Shown here: piece by piece, positions 25,473 through 37,000 of the stretch | Layout: each line of letters opens with the position of its first letter | Position numbering within the stretch: the first letter of the stretch is position 1 | Assembly: GCA_016700155.1 (NCBI GenBank) | Contig: CP065001.1 | Span: forward strand, 1,302,001 to 1,366,000 | Reading direction: 5' to 3' | Source of the DNA: Ignavibacteriales bacterium | GTDB taxonomy: Bacteria; Bacteroidota; Ignavibacteria; Ignavibacteriales; Ignavibacteriaceae | DNA length: 64,000 nucleotides | Position numbers and translations under genes: made by a program | The notes under the pieces: generated by a model | Seen by the model: only the letters and a program-made list of their open reading frames with translations | The model's database searches: none | Told to the model about the DNA's origin: nothing

Positions 25473-28295
25473 ATGATCAAAAAAATAATCATCCTGTCTC
25501 TCTTAATTTATTCTATCCTTTTACCGCAGACTAATTCTGATGCGTTACGTCGTGAAGCACTTGACCATATGAAATTTGAAAGATATGGTGAAGCTATTGA
25601 TCTGCTTAACAGGTACATTTCTGCAAACCCACGAAAAACCGACGGATATACATTTAGAGCTTTCTGTTATGAAAAGAGAGGTCTATATGAATCTGCTGTT
25701 TACGATCTGAGAACTGCTAACAAAATTAATTCGTCCGATAAATCAATTAATGAAAATCTATCCAGGGTCACTGAAACATGGTATGCATTGCTTCATAACA
25801 GGATAGCAGGATACAAGCGTGAAATAGCGATTGATCCTTCAATAGCCTCCAACTATCTTGAAATCGGCAAAGCATATAAAAATCTTGGTAACTGGTCGGA
25901 GGCTGAAGTCTGGTATGATAAGTACCTGACAATGGAACACGCATCATCAGATGAAATTCTTCGTTACTGTGAAATTCTGGCAGCATTAAATAAAATATCC
26001 AAGGGTGAACCAATTCTTAAAAAATACTGTGAACTAAATCCGGATGATCATAGACTGTGGTCGAGATATGGATATTTCACTCTGTGGCTTGGTAAAAATA
26101 AAATTGCAATTGATGCTTTTGAAAACTCTCTTAAATTCCGTCCATATTTTAAAGAGGCACTCGATGGACTTGCGCAGGCAAATGGTAAGGGCTTTACATA
26201 CCTGGTCAATGATACAACAAAAAGAAATTACAGCACTGCCTCCAATAAAGGATATGCGATTGACAACTATATCCGGCGTTTGAAAAATAATCCAAACGAT
26301 AATGCAACAAGAATATTGTTGATAAAAGAATTACTCCATGCAAACAGGTTTAATGAAGCTGAATCAGAACTTAAAGAACTTGGGAAGGATAAAAACTTCA
26401 AGAAAGAATTTGAACAGTTAGGTGCTGATCTGAAATTAAAGAAATCAACTTATTATAAAAATCATATCTCAGATTTAAAAGAAAAGTATGAAAGCAATAA
26501 GGAAGAGAAAGTTCTTCTTAAGCTTACGGCGGCATTTGTAAATATGAATGATTATTCATCCGCAAAAAAATATTATGAGGATTTTCTTTCAGCTTACCCG
26601 AATTCTGAAGCCGTTAGGTATCAGTTTGCAGTTCACTCAGGATGGTTTATGGATTACTGCACAGCAGGTGAGCAGATAGCAATACTCAACAGTCTTTTTC
26701 CTGAAAATACTGATTACAAATTGTTGAAATTAAAGTACTCTATTTGGACAGATCAATTCTCCAGCGATTTAATTACTGTTATAAATGAAATTCAGGATAA
26801 ACAAATAAGTAATTCTGAATTTGAAGTGATTGCCGCGAATATTCTTGTAAAATTAGAAAAACCTGATCAGGCAGAACATTATATCCGGTTGGCAGAAAAA
26901 AATAACCCGCAGGATCCCCAGTTGGAACTTCTTAAAGGTCACCTTGAAAATTTAAGATCCAAAATTGAAGACAGAAATCTTTTTTCACTACTTGAAGAAG
27001 CACGGACAGCGGCTTTCCATAGGAATTGCATTAAAGCGATCGATCTTTATAAAAAATATCTTACCGCCCAGCCGGATGAATTGAATATCTTGCGGGAATT
27101 ATCATCCTCATACGAATGTGACGGAAATTATAATAAAGCAATTTCAATTTATACTCAGATACTTGATAAAGAATTTTCTTTCACCGATGCACTTCAGCGA
27201 GCAAAACTTTATCTATGGAGCAGGGATTCTGTTTCTGCTTTAAGGGAATTCAAAAAACTTTATGCTGAAAATCCGGATAACAATGAAGTTAAACTGTTGC
27301 TTGGGGATGCATACTTAGCAAACGGTCTTGAACTAAATGCAAAAAACATTTATTCCGAAATGTTATTGCAAAATCCAGGTTCTTACATAATTAAAAAGAG
27401 AATGAATTGGCTTTCACCCGATGATGATTCTAATTCAAATAAATTTTTTACCAATTTAATGTTAATACCCGAAGCAAATTTTTTTAGTGATAATATAAGT
27501 CTGAGATACAAGACCCAGGGAATCGGTTTGCAGGTAGGATTAACGAAATTTATTGCAGCAGGAATTTCATTTTACAACGGAGATTTAAGATCTGATTCGG
27601 GTGATACAGATTTTAATATTATCAAAGGCACAGTTTATCTTAAATTAAATCGAATTGTTTCAGCTACAGCCGGTTTCGGCAGGACAAGATTTGAAAACGA
27701 ATTTAACAGCAATATAACAGAAGTCTCTTTACGTGCTGAAGATGAAATGAAGTACACAATAATTGCATCATTTAATTCTTCTGATGCCAGCCACATTATG
27801 TACTCTCCGTTTCTTGTCGACGAAAGATTGAACGCAAAGAACTATTCTTTGAACGCAAAATATTTTGCGACAACAAATACTTTTCTTGCCGGAAGATTTA
27901 TGTATAATTCTCTTTCAGATTCCAATGATGGATATCATCTTGATCTGAAGCTCGGTGAAAATTTTAACAACAGAATTTCCGCAGGGTATGTATATTCGTT
28001 TATTGATTATAAAAATAGATCGCTGCTTTACTGGAGTCCGGAAAATTTTGAAGCTCATAGTTTATGGGCTGACTGGAAATTTATTTCAAACAAAGAAACA
28101 GAAGCAGTGATCGGCGGAAAAGTCGGAATAATACCAGAGAATGATTTTATCCTGAGAGAAATTTCCGGTTCATTGAGCCATAAATTTTTCGATAAACTAA
28201 CACTTCGACTCAGAGCTTCAGCAGGAAGCACAGTCAGACAGGAAACCGGTTATAGTTCAGTATCGTTTGGAATATCCGCGTTCTGGTCATTCTGA
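25473..28295 (+). CDS. TPR-repeat outer-membrane exopolysaccharide exporter (PgaA/BcsC/PelB-like)
   Basis: This 940-residue protein has a signal peptide (about 1-19), a long alpha-helical periplasmic region of TPR-like repeats (about 22-640; clear examples near 30-60, 115-150, 520-640) and a C-terminal beta-barrel (about 655-940) ending SFGISAFWSF with a terminal Phe. This architecture is that of synthase-dependent polysaccharide secretins such as PgaA, BcsC, AlgK-AlgE and PelB, where the TPR superhelix guides the polymer to the pore. The match is by architecture, not by close sequence. It lies between the RecA-like regulator and the GT2 synthase. Confidence 0.72.
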   Translation: MIKKIIILSLLIYSILLPQTNSDALRREALDHMKFERYGEAIDLLNRYISANPRKTDGYTFRAFCYEKRGLYESAVYDLRTANKINSSDKSINENLSRVTETWYALLHNRIAGYKREIAIDPSIASNYLEIGKAYKNLGNWSEAEVWYDKYLTMEHASSDEILRYCEILAALNKISKGEPILKKYCELNPDDHRLWSRYGYFTLWLGKNKIAIDAFENSLKFRPYFKEALDGLAQANGKGFTYLVNDTTKRNYSTASNKGYAIDNYIRRLKNNPNDNATRILLIKELLHANRFNEAESELKELGKDKNFKKEFEQLGADLKLKKSTYYKNHISDLKEKYESNKEEKVLLKLTAAFVNMNDYSSAKKYYEDFLSAYPNSEAVRYQFAVHSGWFMDYCTAGEQIAILNSLFPENTDYKLLKLKYSIWTDQFSSDLITVINEIQDKQISNSEFEVIAANILVKLEKPDQAEHYIRLAEKNNPQDPQLELLKGHLENLRSKIEDRNLFSLLEEARTAAFHRNCIKAIDLYKKYLTAQPDELNILRELSSSYECDGNYNKAISIYTQILDKEFSFTDALQRAKLYLWSRDSVSALREFKKLYAENPDNNEVKLLLGDAYLANGLELNAKNIYSEMLLQNPGSYIIKKRMNWLSPDDDSNSNKFFTNLMLIPEANFFSDNISLRYKTQGIGLQVGLTKFIAAGISFYNGDLRSDSGDTDFNIIKGTVYLKLNRIVSATAGFGRTRFENEFNSNITEVSLRAEDEMKYTIIASFNSSDASHIMYSPFLVDERLNAKNYSLNAKYFATTNTFLAGRFMYNSLSDSNDGYHLDLKLGENFNNRISAGYVYSFIDYKNRSLLYWSPENFEAHSLWADWKFISNKETEAVIGGKVGIIPENDFILREISGSLSHKFFDKLTLRLRASAGSTVRQETGYSSVSFGISAFWSF

Positions 28296-28506
28296 TAGCA
28301 TCTCTAAAATATGAGGGTGATTCAGCTATAGGATAACTATTGTTAATCGATCAACTTGGATTTAAGTGTTGTTGTTCTACATTGATACAAAATAATGAGC
28401 GTATCCAATAGTGCTACAAGTCGTTTTAGTTTTAGTTGAATCTAAAATCAAATAATGATGTTTTTGGTGGCATTATTATTGAAATTTTGCAAAAAAACGC
28501 AATTTC

Positions 28507-29913
28507 ATGAAATCGAAAAATAAAGATCGTTTGCGGCGGACTGTTTTAGTTTTTAATAATAAAAGTGAACAGAACTCTGATAATAACTACAGCAGAAAGT
28601 ATCTTCGCCGGATTATAGTTAGTGGGATGCTTTCATTAATACTATTGATGATTGTTATCTACACCTTACCTCAAACTGTACTTTCCGTCAGCTCATTATT
28701 TGAATATGCAACAATTGTTGCGTTAGTAATTTTCCTTTTCATTTTGCTGATAAGATATTTTGCCATTCTTGCAATGGCGTATCTTTATCTGAATGAATAC
28801 ACATTCAAATCAAAAAATGGTTTTCAACCTTTCGTTTCAATAATAATTCCTGTTTACAATGAAGAAAAAGTGATCAGGGAATCAATAAGATCATTACTAG
28901 AATTGAATTATTCCAACTATGAAATAATTATCGTTAATGATGGTTCAACAGATAACACAAAAGCAGTGGCAGAAGAACTGGTTGGTTTCAGGAAAGGGAA
29001 ATTATCAGAAATTAAAATCTCCTTGATAAACAAACCAAACGGCGGTAAAGCAACTGCACTTAACTACGGTATAAAAGTCTCGGACGCTGAATATGTTTTG
29101 TGTATGGATGGTGATTCACAACTTTCACCGGATTCAATAAAGATGGCAATACGCCATTTTACAAATCCTGAAATTGGTGCTGTTGCCGGCAACGTTAAAG
29201 TTTTGAACAGAAGAAAATTCATTACAGACCTTCAGGCACTGGAGTATATCGAAGGTTTGAATATGGCAAGAAGCGCACAGAGTTTTGTTAAACTTGTTAA
29301 TATTATTCCCGGTCCGATCGGGTTATTCCGCAAAAAAGCCATTCAGCAGGCAGGTTATTATTCCAGCGACACATTTGCTGAAGATGCAGATCTTACACTA
29401 AAGATTTTAGCAAACGGCTGGAAAATTTATTATGAACCTAAATCCATTTCATATACCGAAGCACCTGAAAAAATTCAGCAGCTGCTGAAGCAAAGGTACC
29501 GATGGACAAGAGGGATAATTCAGTCAATCAAAAAACATAAAAGATTGATGATCAATCCGACGATTAACTTCGGCGATACAGTAATTTTATGGATGATGTT
29601 TTATGAAGCGCTTATCTGGCCGGCAATGAATATCGCAGCAAATTTATTTTTCATTGTAGCCGCTGTGTTCTTTGGTTTTTCATCATTAATATTTTTCTGG
29701 TGGGCGGGGCTCGCACTTCTTGACCTGATAACTGCACTATACTGTGTTGCCGTTGAAAAAGAAGAAATCAGATTAATTGGTTACGCAATAATTTACAGGA
29801 TGTTCTTTATCCTTATCATCGATATTTGTAAAGCTATGTCAACTATAGAAGAGTTCCTTGGTATAAGAATGGGCTGGGGAAAACTTGAACGCCTGGGGAC
29901 AGCAAAAATTTAA
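28507..29913 (+). CDS. Processive family 2 glycosyltransferase (PgaC/BcsA-like synthase)
   Basis: This 468-residue inner-membrane enzyme polymerises a beta-linked sugar from a nucleotide-sugar while extruding it. Two N-terminal helices (about 38-60 and 66-95) precede the GT-A domain, which has PVYNEE, DGSTDN (145-150), DGD (201-203), EDAD (292-295, catalytic base region) and QRYRW (329-333), the Q-x-x-R-W gate of processive synthases. Three or four helices follow (about 350-450). There is no PilZ domain, so c-di-GMP control, if any, must be supplied by another protein. Size and layout resemble PgaC most. A 211-base gap upstream holds no recognised element. Confidence 0.85.
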   Translation: MKSKNKDRLRRTVLVFNNKSEQNSDNNYSRKYLRRIIVSGMLSLILLMIVIYTLPQTVLSVSSLFEYATIVALVIFLFILLIRYFAILAMAYLYLNEYTFKSKNGFQPFVSIIIPVYNEEKVIRESIRSLLELNYSNYEIIIVNDGSTDNTKAVAEELVGFRKGKLSEIKISLINKPNGGKATALNYGIKVSDAEYVLCMDGDSQLSPDSIKMAIRHFTNPEIGAVAGNVKVLNRRKFITDLQALEYIEGLNMARSAQSFVKLVNIIPGPIGLFRKKAIQQAGYYSSDTFAEDADLTLKILANGWKIYYEPKSISYTEAPEKIQQLLKQRYRWTRGIIQSIKKHKRLMINPTINFGDTVILWMMFYEALIWPAMNIAANLFFIVAAVFFGFSSLIFFWWAGLALLDLITALYCVAVEKEEIRLIGYAIIYRMFFILIIDICKAMSTIEEFLGIRMGWGKLERLGTAKI

Positions 29914-29939
29914 AACTATTTTTATTCCGAAAGGTTTTT

Positions 29940-30395
29940 ATGGAACTGATACCGATACTCTCAACAATAATACTGGTCGCAACCATCAGCACATTTCTGC
30001 TTGCGATAGGTGCTTACGTACTTTATAAGATCAGGGAAAGAAGGGGAGAACAATTTCAGACCGTTCCTCCGTCACAAGTAAAAGCTGAGCTTGTAACACC
30101 TGATGATGCGAACCTTCCTCAAAGTATTTATGTCGAGCAGCCTGCATACAGTGAGGGCTCACAAATGCATCAGCCGCTGTTCTTAAATTTTGAAGCAGAC
30201 AGGGAACAGAAGCGTTCACCAAAATCAGTTCAGTTCGATGAAACAGGTTTTGAAACTGTTAAACCCAGAAGAAGTACTTCATATTCGAGATCATCACAAA
30301 ATAAAAATACAGAAACAAAATTTCTTAAATATACTTCCGAAGGTTATGTATCAACAAAGGAAGATAAAGTTACCGGTGCAATGAAGTGGAGGTAA
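29940..30395 (+). CDS. Single-pass membrane protein in the exopolysaccharide cluster
   Basis: The 151-residue product has one N-terminal transmembrane helix (about 8-29) followed by the positively charged RERRGEQ and a long, low-complexity, polar cytoplasmic tail rich in Ser, Lys and Gln. I do not recognise a family. Its position directly after the synthase recalls PgaD, the small partner of PgaC, but the topology differs (one helix, not two). The final residues GAMKWR overlap the start of the next gene by 10 bases, so the two are translationally coupled. Confidence 0.65.
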   Translation: MELIPILSTIILVATISTFLLAIGAYVLYKIRERRGEQFQTVPPSQVKAELVTPDDANLPQSIYVEQPAYSEGSQMHQPLFLNFEADREQKRSPKSVQFDETGFETVKPRRSTSYSRSSQNKNTETKFLKYTSEGYVSTKEDKVTGAMKWR

Positions 30396-32284
30396 TCACC
30401 AAAAAAAAAGGCGGAGTCAGCCATGGACTGATTTTACTTTTCGGTCTTACCATTCTTATTGCTTCAATCCTGATCTATCTCTTCATATTAAAAGGTGTAT
30501 ACGGCAGATTCTCAGCAAATGAACTAATTCCTGACACGGCTGTTTTGAAAAATGCTCTCTTTGGAGAGAAACCTAAAATTGCAGTTCTGTATTCACGATA
30601 TACTGAGAATATGCTTCCGGCAGGCAGCACCTGGCTTAATGATAACATAATCACCTGGCGTAAATTTTTAAACAATACCCGTTATGATTATGATGTTATT
30701 TCAGATACTGATCTTGAAACAGGTGACATTTCACACTACAGCCTATTAGTTCTTCCGGGTTCAAAATCACTAAGTGACAGAGAAATTATTCGCATTAAAA
30801 AATTTATTGATGCCGGCGGAAGTATCTTTGCAACAAGCGGTATTGCATCATATTCAAATGACGGCAAATGGCGAGGCTGGGAATTTTTATCTGAAATATT
30901 TGGAATAAAATATTCGAAAGAAATTTCTAATGACGCAGCAACCAAAATTCATACATTGCGAGGAGGACTTAATTTAACCGCAAATATTCCAACCGGATTT
31001 CCTCTAAGAGTTGCGACCTGGGATCTGCCCATCGCTGCCGAAGTTTTAGACCCAAGATCAACACAAGTAAGTTTCTGGTATAACTATAAACTCGAAGGGG
31101 GATTATCACGCGAAGAAATTAAGCACAGTGCCGGAATTGTCAGCGGAACTTATGGCAGCGGAAGATTTGTATGGATGGGTTTTGAAATTAACTCAGTAAT
31201 CGGAGTGCAGGAAGATTACGTTTACTTTGATCGGTTGTTTAACAATTCAATTAATTGGCTGACATATCAACCAATAGCTTACATAAAAGACTGGCCTGCT
31301 GATTTTAAAAGCGCCGCGATGATTACTCCTATGACTGGATCTGACCTGCAGAATACGGAGAATCTGTTAGAAGTACTTTCATCCGAAAAGGTAAAAGCAT
31401 CTTTCATTGTTGATCCTTCTCTTTTAGCAGTTCAACAGAAATTAAATATTAATCTTAAAGCATATGGTGATATTTCAGCTCTGGTGGATATAGGTTACAG
31501 ACCAACTGTAACTGACACATCATATAAACTAAATTCCTTACAACTTCAGCAGCAGAAATTAAAAAGTGCACAAAGCAGTCTTGAAAATTATTTTAAAACC
31601 GAAGTAAATGGATTCCTTCCTTACTACGGAACTTATGATAATAACACGATACAGGCAGCAGTTAATAATAATTACCAGTTTATTTTTGTCGATTCATTAA
31701 CCGACCGTTCAGTGCCCAAAACATTACTCGCCGATGGCAAGAGAATAATTGTCTTCACTAAAACCGCGAGAGATGATTATGAAGTTATAAGAGACTATGG
31801 ATTAACTGAAAAAGAATTTCAATTCTATACTTACCAGGAAGATATTGACAGAGTTTTATTTGAAGGAGGTTTATATATTTTTAAACCTCACAGCGAATAT
31901 CAATGCAGACCTGAGAACGTAGAAGTTATACGCGATGTAATAAAAGAACTTAAAAGAAAAAATTTCTGGATTGCTACGGCATCAGAAATAGGAAATTGGT
32001 ATAAGAGTAAAGACAGGGTAGAATTACGCGTTGACAAGAGAGGCAAAACCCGCGTTGTATTAAACGTTTCAAATTCGGGATCAGAAACACTGAATGATCT
32101 TGTCGTTGAAGTCGATCTTAATGATAACGCTGAACAAATCTCACTTGATGCAGAAATCATCGGGACCAAACCGGCAAAATTAAAACACTCGCCTGGAAGC
32201 AGAATAATTCAGCTTTATGTAGATGAATTAAAACCGGATGAATCACGCACATATTATATAGATTATAACAAACCGAATGTTTAA
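30386..32284 (+). CDS. Membrane-anchored protein with GATase1-like and degenerate polysaccharide-deacetylase-like domains
   Basis: This 632-residue protein starts at a GTG overlapping the previous gene. An N-terminal anchor (about 13-36) leads to a periplasmic region. Residues about 63-290 look like a ThuA/GATase1 fold (IAVLYSRY, YSLLVLPGSKSLSD, IKKFIDAGGSIFATSG, FVWMGFEIN). Residues about 305-545 resemble a NodB-type deacetylase barrel (AAMITPMTGSD, KASFIVD, IASASEIGNW-like end), but the TFDDG and HxxxH metal motifs are absent. A C-terminal beta-sandwich follows. It may bind polymer rather than deacetylate it. A nine-A run near the start is a possible slippage site. Confidence 0.55.
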   Translation: MEVITKKKGGVSHGLILLFGLTILIASILIYLFILKGVYGRFSANELIPDTAVLKNALFGEKPKIAVLYSRYTENMLPAGSTWLNDNIITWRKFLNNTRYDYDVISDTDLETGDISHYSLLVLPGSKSLSDREIIRIKKFIDAGGSIFATSGIASYSNDGKWRGWEFLSEIFGIKYSKEISNDAATKIHTLRGGLNLTANIPTGFPLRVATWDLPIAAEVLDPRSTQVSFWYNYKLEGGLSREEIKHSAGIVSGTYGSGRFVWMGFEINSVIGVQEDYVYFDRLFNNSINWLTYQPIAYIKDWPADFKSAAMITPMTGSDLQNTENLLEVLSSEKVKASFIVDPSLLAVQQKLNINLKAYGDISALVDIGYRPTVTDTSYKLNSLQLQQQKLKSAQSSLENYFKTEVNGFLPYYGTYDNNTIQAAVNNNYQFIFVDSLTDRSVPKTLLADGKRIIVFTKTARDDYEVIRDYGLTEKEFQFYTYQEDIDRVLFEGGLYIFKPHSEYQCRPENVEVIRDVIKELKRKNFWIATASEIGNWYKSKDRVELRVDKRGKTRVVLNVSNSGSETLNDLVVEVDLNDNAEQISLDAEIIGTKPAKLKHSPGSRIIQLYVDELKPDESRTYYIDYNKPNV

Positions 32285-33983
32285 TCAGATGAAAACATTC
32301 TTCAAAATATCAATCATAGTACTCTTTGCCTGCGTATCATCTTTCACCCAGGTAACAAAAAATAAAATTGCGCTGGTGATGAGCGATGAATCAAATCGTG
32401 TTTCCGCTATTAACCAAAAGAAAATTACAGATCAGGTAACCACGTGGGAATTGTTGTTGATGAAAAACAATATTGATTATGAAGTGTTTTCACAGGACGA
32501 AATTATTAATGCGGATCCGGAGAACTTTGATTTTCTTATTGTTGCAACTGACTTGACCTTTTCAGAAGAGCAATGGGACGCGCTAAAAAGTTTTGCTTCA
32601 GTTTCCGGTGGAATTTATTTTTCATCAAAGATCACAGTTGATGATAAAGATATAAAATTGAACTTTGTTCAATGTATAAAACAGTTGACCGGACTCGCAA
32701 TTTCTGAATATAAAAATTCAAAAAAATTATCTGCGAGACAGGTTTTCACAGGAAGTAACAGATTGACAAAAGACATTAATGATGGTGAATCAATACTGCT
32801 TTCATTGTCAGATGAACTTTATTTATCAGATGAAGGAAATTCAAATTCATATCATATCGGTTATCTAGATAATCCGGAATCAAATGTATCAGCGTCTTCT
32901 ATTGTGTATGGCTATCATGAAAACTTTAAATACGTATGGACCGGGTTTGATATTACACAAATAATTGGTGGTGTTACTGATTTAATTCTATTCGGCAGAT
33001 TCTTTAATAATTGTGTCGACTGGTTTTATGAAAACAATTTCACACAGGCAGGAAAAACTTCCGGAATTTCAAAATATCAGCTTTCATTTTCTCCGGTTAT
33101 CAATGGAAGAATTGATCAGACAGAAAAAATATTATCTGTTCTAAGCGACTCCAAAATAACCGCAGATTTTTTAGTTACTGAAACTGCAGTTGATGATTCA
33201 GTGCTCTTAAGCAATTTTATAGGATATGGGAATTTTGGGCTACTTATTCCTGATCTGAATAGTTCAATAGAAAATTTATCAGTGTTATTAAATACACTTG
33301 AAAAAAATACCGGCAAAAAAGTTGATTATATAAGCACATATTCTGTAAAAAATGTCATCGCATATAGTGAGCAACTCATTGAATCCGGTATTAATTCTGT
33401 ATTCATTTCTGAAGGTGAAACCAGATTCACTCCATATTTTTTAGAGGAATCAAGAAATCTTTTGATAATTCCTGAATCCTATTGGCTGGATGTGAGCGAA
33501 GGTCAACTTAATAATATTCTAAATAAAGCAGGAAGCGTAAGTGGAAGTTATCATGACGGCTTTATGAATCTCCCAATGAACTTAGATTTATGCGATGAAT
33601 CGACTATCAAAAATCTCAGAAAATATTTATCCGAATTATTTCAACAGAATTCTGGTAAATCTCATTCTATTCTATCAACGAATATAAGCTTAGTCAATGA
33701 ATGGTACCGGTTAAAAAATGATGTCAACGTTAAAATCATAAGTGAAAGCAACTCCGAAATAAATATAGAACTAATCAATAAAAATGATTCTGGAGTAGAT
33801 GATGTATTTTTTCTTATCTCAACAAAATCACTAACAAGCGAACCAATGCTTTATGAAGGCAATCGCGTGAGCAACCTGAACTTTGAATACAATAAATTGA
33901 AACAGGAATTAAGAATTTTTGTAGACCATCTTGATGCATATGAGACGAGAAGAATACGTGTTTCATTAAATGAAAATCTTTAA
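32277..33983 (+). CDS. Exported paralogue of the GATase1/deacetylase-like protein
   Basis: This 568-residue protein overlaps the preceding gene by eight bases and repeats its layout: an export signal (MKTFFKISIIVLFACVSSFTQ if the second ATG at 32289 is used), a GATase1-like region (FDFLIVATDLTFSEEQW, YVWTGFDITQIIGG), a NodB-like region (SPVINGRIDQTEKILSVLSDSKITADFLV) and a C-terminal beta domain. The barrel is even more eroded than in the first copy and no metal-binding residues are visible. The two look like ancient tandem duplicates, one anchored and one exported. Function is unknown; a periplasmic polymer-handling role is inferred from context. Confidence 0.5.
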   Translation: MFNQMKTFFKISIIVLFACVSSFTQVTKNKIALVMSDESNRVSAINQKKITDQVTTWELLLMKNNIDYEVFSQDEIINADPENFDFLIVATDLTFSEEQWDALKSFASVSGGIYFSSKITVDDKDIKLNFVQCIKQLTGLAISEYKNSKKLSARQVFTGSNRLTKDINDGESILLSLSDELYLSDEGNSNSYHIGYLDNPESNVSASSIVYGYHENFKYVWTGFDITQIIGGVTDLILFGRFFNNCVDWFYENNFTQAGKTSGISKYQLSFSPVINGRIDQTEKILSVLSDSKITADFLVTETAVDDSVLLSNFIGYGNFGLLIPDLNSSIENLSVLLNTLEKNTGKKVDYISTYSVKNVIAYSEQLIESGINSVFISEGETRFTPYFLEESRNLLIIPESYWLDVSEGQLNNILNKAGSVSGSYHDGFMNLPMNLDLCDESTIKNLRKYLSELFQQNSGKSHSILSTNISLVNEWYRLKNDVNVKIISESNSEINIELINKNDSGVDDVFFLISTKSLTSEPMLYEGNRVSNLNFEYNKLKQELRIFVDHLDAYETRRIRVSLNENL

Positions 33984-34010
33984 TTTATATACGAAGTAAT
34001 AATCCTTTAA

Positions 34011-37000
34011 ATGTTAGCTGTGGAAACGATAAAAAATCCTTTTAGTAATGTACTTGGAAATATCAAAGACTCATTTATAGTTCTTGATATGAAGGGAAAT
34101 ATTTTATCGTTCAATAAAAGTGCAGCTTCATTATTCTTTCTGCCGGAAACACCGGGAAATTTTCTGGACTACTTAAATCCTGAAACTGCTGAAGATATAA
34201 ATTCACTGCTGCTTAATATTAAAGAACAAAAGGATCTCCCGATTTCAGCATCATTGCATATGCATTTAAAGTCGGGCTCTGAATTCAATTGTACTGCAAT
34301 TCTAAATCTTTATTCTGAAGAATCGGAAGATTTTGTGTTGTGTACCTTTTTGCCTGAAGAAAATATAATTCAGTTTAAGAATCGCTCCGAATTAAAAATT
34401 AAGACTGAAAATATTCTTTCCCTGATTTCTAATAAAGAAGTGCTTTCAATTCTTGATGAAATAAGAACCCATTTCCCGTTCACATTTGTCGGAAGAGAGA
34501 AGATACGCAGGCAGATAGATAAACTGGACGAATACGTTGTCATTAAAGATAAAACAGGAATCATTCTTCTTGCTAACAAAAAATACCTGAATAATTTATC
34601 CCTGAATGCAAAGCAGGTAGAAGGAAAGAATGAAAACTTTTTTATCCCGTCATACCTTAACACTTTGTACGAATCTGTGAACAGGTATGTGGTAGACTCG
34701 GGAAATTGTTTTACAACAGAAGGAATACCATACCCGGTTTTTCAGCAGGAAGGTTACCAGAATATTTTAATTCCGTTGAGTGATTCCGGTAACCGGGTTG
34801 CGGCAATAATATCTCTGACACAGGAAATAAAACCGGAAGCCGGAAGCGGAAACAAGTCAGCAACCTCCCAGGTACAAACTGCACTTGATGAAATTCCTTT
34901 GGCAGTACTTGTGACTGACAGGACGGGAATGATAAGAAATGTAAATGCTGATTTTTGTAATTTATTCTCGATTAACGTATCAAATATTACTAAAGAAACC
35001 CTCGCAACTTTAATTTCAAAGCGGTTTCATGATAGTTTTGCGGAATTTGTAAACGGTACTGAATTTGAAATAACATTTAATTACAAGTTCAGATCCGTAA
35101 ACGCAGACAGCGAAGAAAAGATATTTATAAAGAATGTTAAAATTAAACGACAGAAAAATAATTCAGGAGAAGAGGCTTTCTGGTTCTTCTTTTCAGAAGC
35201 TGACCGGGAAGATGATCTGGAAAAATTAATAAAGAGAAGAGGAAGAATGTTTGAAGTATTAATTCAAAAAAACCCTGAACCGGTTTTTGTTTATGACAAA
35301 GAAAACCTGCGCTTTCTTGAAGTGAATGATGCGGCACTTCAGCTTTATGGTTATTCGCGTGAAGAATTTCTTCAAATGGATCTTACCGACCTTTATACGC
35401 ATGAAGATATTCAGACATTACTTGATTCTTCCAGCAGCGCGATGAAAGAAGGAGTCTTTCACGGACCTTTCAGGCATAAAAAGAAAGACGGCACTTCAGT
35501 ATTTGTTGAAATCAGTAAAACTTCATTTTCATTTTCCGGTAAAGATGCGCACTTCAATATAATCCGCGACGTTACCAGGCGTCTTGATCTTGAACTTCAA
35601 TCACAGTTATTTAAATCAGCTTTTGATAATTCCAACGATCTTATTTTTATCACTGACTCTACAGGCTTCATTACATTTACTAACCAGGCGGTTACCAGAC
35701 AATTAGGTTATACAAAGGATGACCTTCTAAAAAGTTCCTTCACTGCCATAGTCATTAATGATGAAAGAGGTACAGTCAATAAACAGATATTTCAGGCAGG
35801 GCTGAAGAAAACGGAAACGATTTCGGCAAACCTAAAATCAAAAAAAGGGGATTCTGTTGAAATAATACTTGCCGCCACTCCGGTTTTTAACTATCGGAAT
35901 GAAATTGAATCATACAATATTGTAGGCAGTAAGATTCAGGAGTTTAAGACAGGTTCTGCTGATGAAATAAAATCAGTTTCACCGGAAAGCGGCATTGCTA
36001 CAGATTCAGTTTTTCTTTCAAGTCTTTTTCATGAAATACTTACTCCGATGAATGTGATACTTGGATTTGTCCGTGAGTTAACTGAAAGCATGGAAGTAAT
36101 GACTCCTGAGCAAAAGGAAGCTGCGGAGATTATCGATCAGAACAGAAGCAGTTTATTAAGTACAATGAACCTGATAATTGAGTACACAAATATTCAGCGG
36201 AACAATTTTGAATTTAATCCCGAAGAATTAAGTATAACTCAGATCATCGACGGGCTTCAGCAGGAACTTTCAGCTATTACACAATCAAGAGGAATTGAAC
36301 TGGCGTTCGGTAAAATATCTAACTCATTAAAGTTTACAAACGACAAACAGAAGTTCCAGATATTGTTGTCACTCCTCGTTAAAATTGTTACAAGATTAAG
36401 TAAAGAGAAGAAAATTTATCTGTCAGCCTATCAGCACAATGAGGATTCGTTTATTGTGGTTGTAAAGGATAACTACTCGGAAATTTCTGATGTACTGAGT
36501 CAATCATTAAGCTCTCTTTTCCAGGGAGAAGAAAGTCTCATCATAAAAGATTTCGGAATACCCAAACTAAATTCACGTCTTGCAAAAATATTGTTAACCA
36601 TGCTCGGCGGAAAATTCGCAGCATTTGAAAGCGACACAGAGAACTATGAATGTGGTTTTACATTCCCTCTGTTACATACTGCGGCAGTTCTTCCCGCTAA
36701 AGATGAAAAACCTGTTAAGGTAAAAGACGCTGTTGCTGATGAACCTGTTCAGTTTGATGAATCGTTCGATACTAAAAATTACCGCAGCAACATTTCAACA
36801 AAACATTCGGATGACCTTAATACTGAAGAGAAAGAATTCAGCGAAACAATTGTCGGGACAATTGAAAAAGACAATAAGTACAACAAGTTGTCTACTGTTG
36901 ACCTTTCACAATTAAGCTGTCTTTACATTGAAGACCAGGTTGATTCACAAATCCTGTTCAAAGTTCAGTTGAAAGAATTAAGAGAAATTAAATTTGCAGT

